DNA from: Planctomycetota bacterium
GTDB taxonomy: Bacteria > Planctomycetota > Brocadiia > JAJRTI01
Length of the DNA: 8,905 nt
Direction: 5' to 3'
Assembly (NCBI GenBank): GCA_024278415.1
Contig: JAJRTI010000464.1
Span: forward strand, 1 to 8,905
Part shown: positions 5,829 to 8,905 of the stretch, one piece after another
Position numbering within the stretch: the stretch's first letter is position 1
Layout: each line of letters opens with the position of its first letter
The notes under the pieces: generated by a model
What the model was told of the DNA's origin: nothing
Database searches by the model: none
What the model saw: only the letters and a program-made list of their open reading frames with translations
Position numbers and translations under genes: made by a program

Positions 5829-8800
5829 CTATCTTCTCAGCACCCACAGCGGCCAGAGGTGGGGGCTCATGTAGGGCTCCGTTCCCGCAGGCGTCATGGT
5901 GAGGCCCTGCTTGCGGTAGTCGTTGTCTTTGTCGTTCACGAGAATCGCGAAGCCGAACGACGTGCCCGGCTCCATGCGGATCGGCACGATCTCGCGCTTC
6001 GGAAAGAAGATCTCGTAGATCGTGTGATTGCCGACTCGTTGTATCGCGGTCTTGACGGTTTCGGGTTTGCCGGTTTTGAGGAAAGCGATCTGCCATTCGG
6101 GCGTAGTGTCGCGGAGCGCCTGAGGGCCTTCGGGAGTCAGTGCGAACTGGTACGCGTAGTCGTTGTTGTCGTACCCGCGCGCTTGGCGGAATCGCGCGTC
6201 GGCCCAGGTGTCGAAATAGACTTGCAGGCTGTCGCGCATGAACCACACGCCCTCGCGCTTCTTGTAGCGGCCCTTGAGGTCGAGCACGTCGTCCGTGACG
6301 TCCACGGCAAGATAGAACCCCGTCTCGTCCCAGGCCGTCTTCAGCGTGGCGGAAAGGTCGCTGTCGCCGCGCCAGGTGTTGGCGTTCGGCCCCTTGCCGA
6401 AGAACTTCAAGTTCCCCTTTCCAAGGCGGATGCCGGGCACATCGCTCCAATCGTCGAGGTTGCCATCAATCGCGATGGGCCGGCGCCGGCGCGTGCAGAC
6501 GCCCAGGCGGAAGCTGCCGTCGATGGCGGCCTGCGCGCCCGCCGCGTCGGTGAATTGCACGGTGAGCGGGACTCGGGTGATCGCGCCCGTCCGCATGTAT
6601 GGCGACAGATCGCAGCCCACTCGCTTTTCGCCCCGTCCCTGGATGTCGAGCGCGCCCGCGTCGGCCGTTTTGTCTCCCAGGCGAATGGCGTACTGGCCCT
6701 TCACGCCGCGGGACAGCAGGCTCGTGAAGGAGATCTCGGCCTCGCTGCCTTTGACCCGCGTGGCGACGCGGAAGGGCTTCAGCGCCGCGCCCTGGATCTT
6801 GGTCTTCGCAAGTTTCTTCACGAACGCGTCCAGGCTGTCCGGCGCTCCGATGACAAACGTCGGATACGGAGTCACGTCAAACTCGACCCGCGCGCCGCGG
6901 GCGGGTATCTCGTTCATCATGAAGTCGAGTGCGCGCACTTCGCCGGGCTTGAACGCGAACACGGCCTTGGGCGCGGGCTTCTCAAAGCGCTCCACCTTGG
7001 GGTTGTAGTTCCACATGGCGGCGACGGGCCGGCGCTTTTCGTCTTCGAACACATACGTGCGGATGCCAACGCCGAGGTCCACGTCGCGGCGGTACTCGGC
7101 GTTGCCGAGCAGGTTGCCGAGCGTGTTCTGCGCGAAGAGGTACGCGCCGGGCGTGTCGTCGAAATCGATGTTCCGATACCGGCGGCTCCAGTCGATGATC
7201 ATGCCGAGACGTCGGCCGTACTTGAACCCGACGAGATAGCTGCGCGCGGTGCGCGCGGCCGCAATGCGTTCGCTGCGGCCCAAGTCGTAGCTGAGCGCGC
7301 CGCAGCGGTAGTGGTCGCTGATCGTCTTGTAGGCGCTGATGTCGAGTTCGGGGATGGTGTAGGGCGCGTAGTAGATGCCTTCCGTCCACCACACTTCGCC
7401 TTTGCAGCCGAGCCTGTCGAGCATCTCGAACAGGCGCCGTGCGTCCGCGTCGAGGTCTGGGTCTTCGGGGCTCGGGCGGTAGATGTGGATGGCGACGACG
7501 TCGCAGGCATCGAGGCCGCCGGCGCGGATGAATCGCTCGAGCCAGCGCCGGCCGCGTTCGTACATGTTGCACGGGTCCGGGCTGATGACCCGCGCGCGGG
7601 GGTTCGCGCGCTTGATGCCGCGGTACGCCGCCTTGAGCGTCTCGACGAGGTCCTTCATCGAAACGCCGTCCAGCCGATCGGGAAATCCATTGGCTTCGGG
7701 CTCGTTGATCAGCTTCCAGTTTTTCACGAAGGGCATGCTCCTGGCCCGTTCGTAGCAGGCCTGCTCGACTCGCGTGCGTCCCTCCGGCGTGTACGCCGCT
7801 TTGTTTTTGAGGCTCAGGTCGCCCGCTTTGACGTGGCGGGTGAAGATGCTCGCCAACGACCTGATGCGGTACTTGGCGAGGACGTCGTAGTACGCCTTGC
7901 CGGGGAATGGGCCAAAATACCGGCCTCCGCCGCCGATGCCCGAGCCGATGCCCGTGCGCATCAGGAACCGAGCCGTCTCGCCGAACCAGAAGGGCCGGCG
8001 GAAATGCACGCCGCAGAGGTCTTTGTTCCGGTGCGTGTTCGCCAAGGGCTTGATCACGCACACACGGAAATAGTCGGTGTCGGCGAACTTCCCGTCGGCC
8101 AACTGCGCGCGGAACACGTAGAAGCCGGTCGGGAGCGCTTTCGTCAATGACAGGTGACGCGAGGCCTTGCCGCCCGCAGCCACAGGCAGCATGAACTGCT
8201 CGCGATATGGCCTGCGGCCGAAGAAGTCCTTGACCGAAAGCGTGACGGCCACGTCCCTGGGTTTGTCGCTCAGGTTGTGGACGACGAAGTCCATCTCTCT
8301 GGGCTGCTGCACGTCGAACGTGTTGGCGTACTGCCCGGTGACCAGCTCGGCGGCGAGAGGCTTCTCGGCGTAATCCGTCAGCGGGCCTTCTTCAAGCTGC
8401 ATGCAGTCGAACCAGATCGTTGCGCCGTCGATCTGGCCACTGTTTTCTCGATTGTCCCACCACCGTTCGCCCACGCCGATGTGCAGCAGCCGATTCGGCG
8501 CGTTGCACGCAAAGCTGTAGCGCTTCCACTGCGTCGTCAACTCGATTCGTTTGCTGATGGGGAATTTGCCCCAATCGGCGGTGACGGCGAGCACGCTGGT
8601 CTTCACTTTGGGACGGTCGGCCTTCGCGTAAAAGGAAAACGTGTACGTCTTGCCGGGCACAACGGGCACGGCGAAATGGGCCGCCAAAGGCGGGGCCTCG
8701 CCTTGGCGAATCTTGATGCGCAGGCTGCGCTGACCGCGAAATGCTACGGTGTCGTCGATGGCGGCGAAGTCGTTGAAATCGACGGCCACGGGCGGGTAGC

Positions 8801-8905
8801 AGGCCACCGGCGCCCAGTCGTGGAAGCCCGCTTCGAAGCTCGAATTCTGGATCAGGTTCCGGCACAGATCATAGTCCGGCGGATGAAATCCGTCGCACTT
8901 GAAGA
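5829..8905 (-). CDS. Clan GH-A-like glycoside hydrolase with N-terminal CBM-like and C-terminal CBM9-like modules (5' end outside window)
   Basis: The frame stays open to the right edge (1024 codons seen; stop TAG at 5831-5829), so the GTG at 8807 is internal and not the start. Numbering from the edge, residues 16-30 (NLIQNSSFEAGFHDW) open a CBM4/9-type jelly-roll that ends near residue 175 (CMQLEEGPLTDY). A second beta-sandwich follows to about 285. A TIM-barrel-like region spans about 290-600, with LINEPEANG (candidate acid/base Glu 401, codon 7701-7703), AIHIYRP near 473, and WWTEGIYYAP (candidate nucleophile Glu 508, codon 7380-7382). This is the usual clan GH-A pattern seen in GH5 and GH39 relatives. 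After further beta-rich linkers, IDGNLDDW at about 811-818 starts a CBM9-like module that runs to the C-terminus. The protein probably binds and cleaves an extracellular polysaccharide. The exact GH family and substrate are not assignable by eye, and any signal peptide lies beyond the window. Confidence 0.85.
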   Translation of the reverse strand, partial: FKCDGFHPPDYDLCRNLIQNSSFEAGFHDWAPVACYPPVAVDFNDFAAIDDTVAFRGQRSLRIKIRQGEAPPLAAHFAVPVVPGKTYTFSFYAKADRPKVKTSVLAVTADWGKFPISKRIELTTQWKRYSFACNAPNRLLHIGVGERWWDNRENSGQIDGATIWFDCMQLEEGPLTDYAEKPLAAELVTGQYANTFDVQQPREMDFVVHNLSDKPRDVAVTLSVKDFFGRRPYREQFMLPVAAGGKASRHLSLTKALPTGFYVFRAQLADGKFADTDYFRVCVIKPLANTHRNKDLCGVHFRRPFWFGETARFLMRTGIGSGIGGGGRYFGPFPGKAYYDVLAKYRIRSLASIFTRHVKAGDLSLKNKAAYTPEGRTRVEQACYERARSMPFVKNWKLINEPEANGFPDRLDGVSMKDLVETLKAAYRGIKRANPRARVISPDPCNMYERGRRWLERFIRAGGLDACDVVAIHIYRPSPEDPDLDADARRLFEMLDRLGCKGEVWWTEGIYYAPYTIPELDISAYKTISDHYRCGALSYDLGRSERIAAARTARSYLVGFKYGRRLGMIIDWSRRYRNIDFDDTPGAYLFAQNTLGNLLGNAEYRRDVDLGVGIRTYVFEDEKRRPVAAMWNYNPKVERFEKPAPKAVFAFKPGEVRALDFMMNEIPARGARVEFDVTPYPTFVIGAPDSLDAFVKKLAKTKIQGAALKPFRVATRVKGSEAEISFTSLLSRGVKGQYAIRLGDKTADAGALDIQGRGEKRVGCDLSPYMRTGAITRVPLTVQFTDAAGAQAAIDGSFRLGVCTRRRRPIAIDGNLDDWSDVPGIRLGKGNLKFFGKGPNANTWRGDSDLSATLKTAWDETGFYLAVDVTDDVLDLKGRYKKREGVWFMRDSLQVYFDTWADARFRQARGYDNNDYAYQFALTPEGPQALRDTTPEWQIAFLKTGKPETVKTAIQRVGNHTIYEIFFPKREIVPIRMEPGTSFGFAILVNDKDNDYRKQGLTMTPAGTEPYMSPHLWPLWVLRR

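Noticed and set aside
5616..8150. 844-codon open frame on the plus strand
   Set aside because: It lies opposite gene A and reads as arginine- and valine-rich sequence with no recognisable domain. Long antisense frames are common opposite GC-rich genes. The minus-strand frame has clear family motifs.

Overview
The window is GC-rich and reads almost entirely on the minus strand. It holds four large genes, transcribed from high to low coordinates, which all look like exported carbohydrate-active proteins. No transporter, regulator, tRNA, rRNA, mobile element or CRISPR is visible. The protein families (DUF5060/DUF4038 apiosidase-like barrels, a GH129-like protein, a CBM9-like module on a clan GH-A-like enzyme) and the long secreted multidomain proteins suggest an environmental polysaccharide degrader. 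A member of the Planctomycetes-Verrucomicrobia-Lentisphaerae group or a similar lineage such as Hydrogenedentes is plausible. This is an inference from protein style, not a phylogenetic result.

Layout in order of transcription. (A) 8905-5829 is the 3' part of a gene that enters from the right edge. It has an N-terminal carbohydrate-binding-like sandwich, a clan GH-A-type barrel with NEP and WWTEG motifs, and a C-terminal CBM9-like module. (Gap) 5828-5734 holds a strong hairpin. (B) 5733-4273 is a complete apiosidase/cellulase-like protein of 486 residues, with a signal or lipoprotein peptide and a C-terminal 'putative collagen-binding' sandwich. (C) 4259-1716 lies 13 bases downstream, starts with GTG, and is an 847-residue fusion: DUF5060, then a DUF4038/GH140-like barrel, a beta-sandwich, and a glycerophosphodiester phosphodiesterase (GDPD) domain. 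(Gap) 1715-1536 is a 180-base leader with weak hairpin potential. (D) 1535 to the left edge is the N-terminal 511 residues of a GH129/GH101-related protein.

Spacing makes B and C clearly one transcript, and A to D probably form one catabolic locus. Three distinct glycosidase folds plus a phosphodiesterase fused to one of them suggest attack on a complex, possibly phosphodiester-decorated, glycan outside the cytoplasm. The most unusual item is the glycosidase-GDPD fusion in gene C. Substrates cannot be read from sequence alone.
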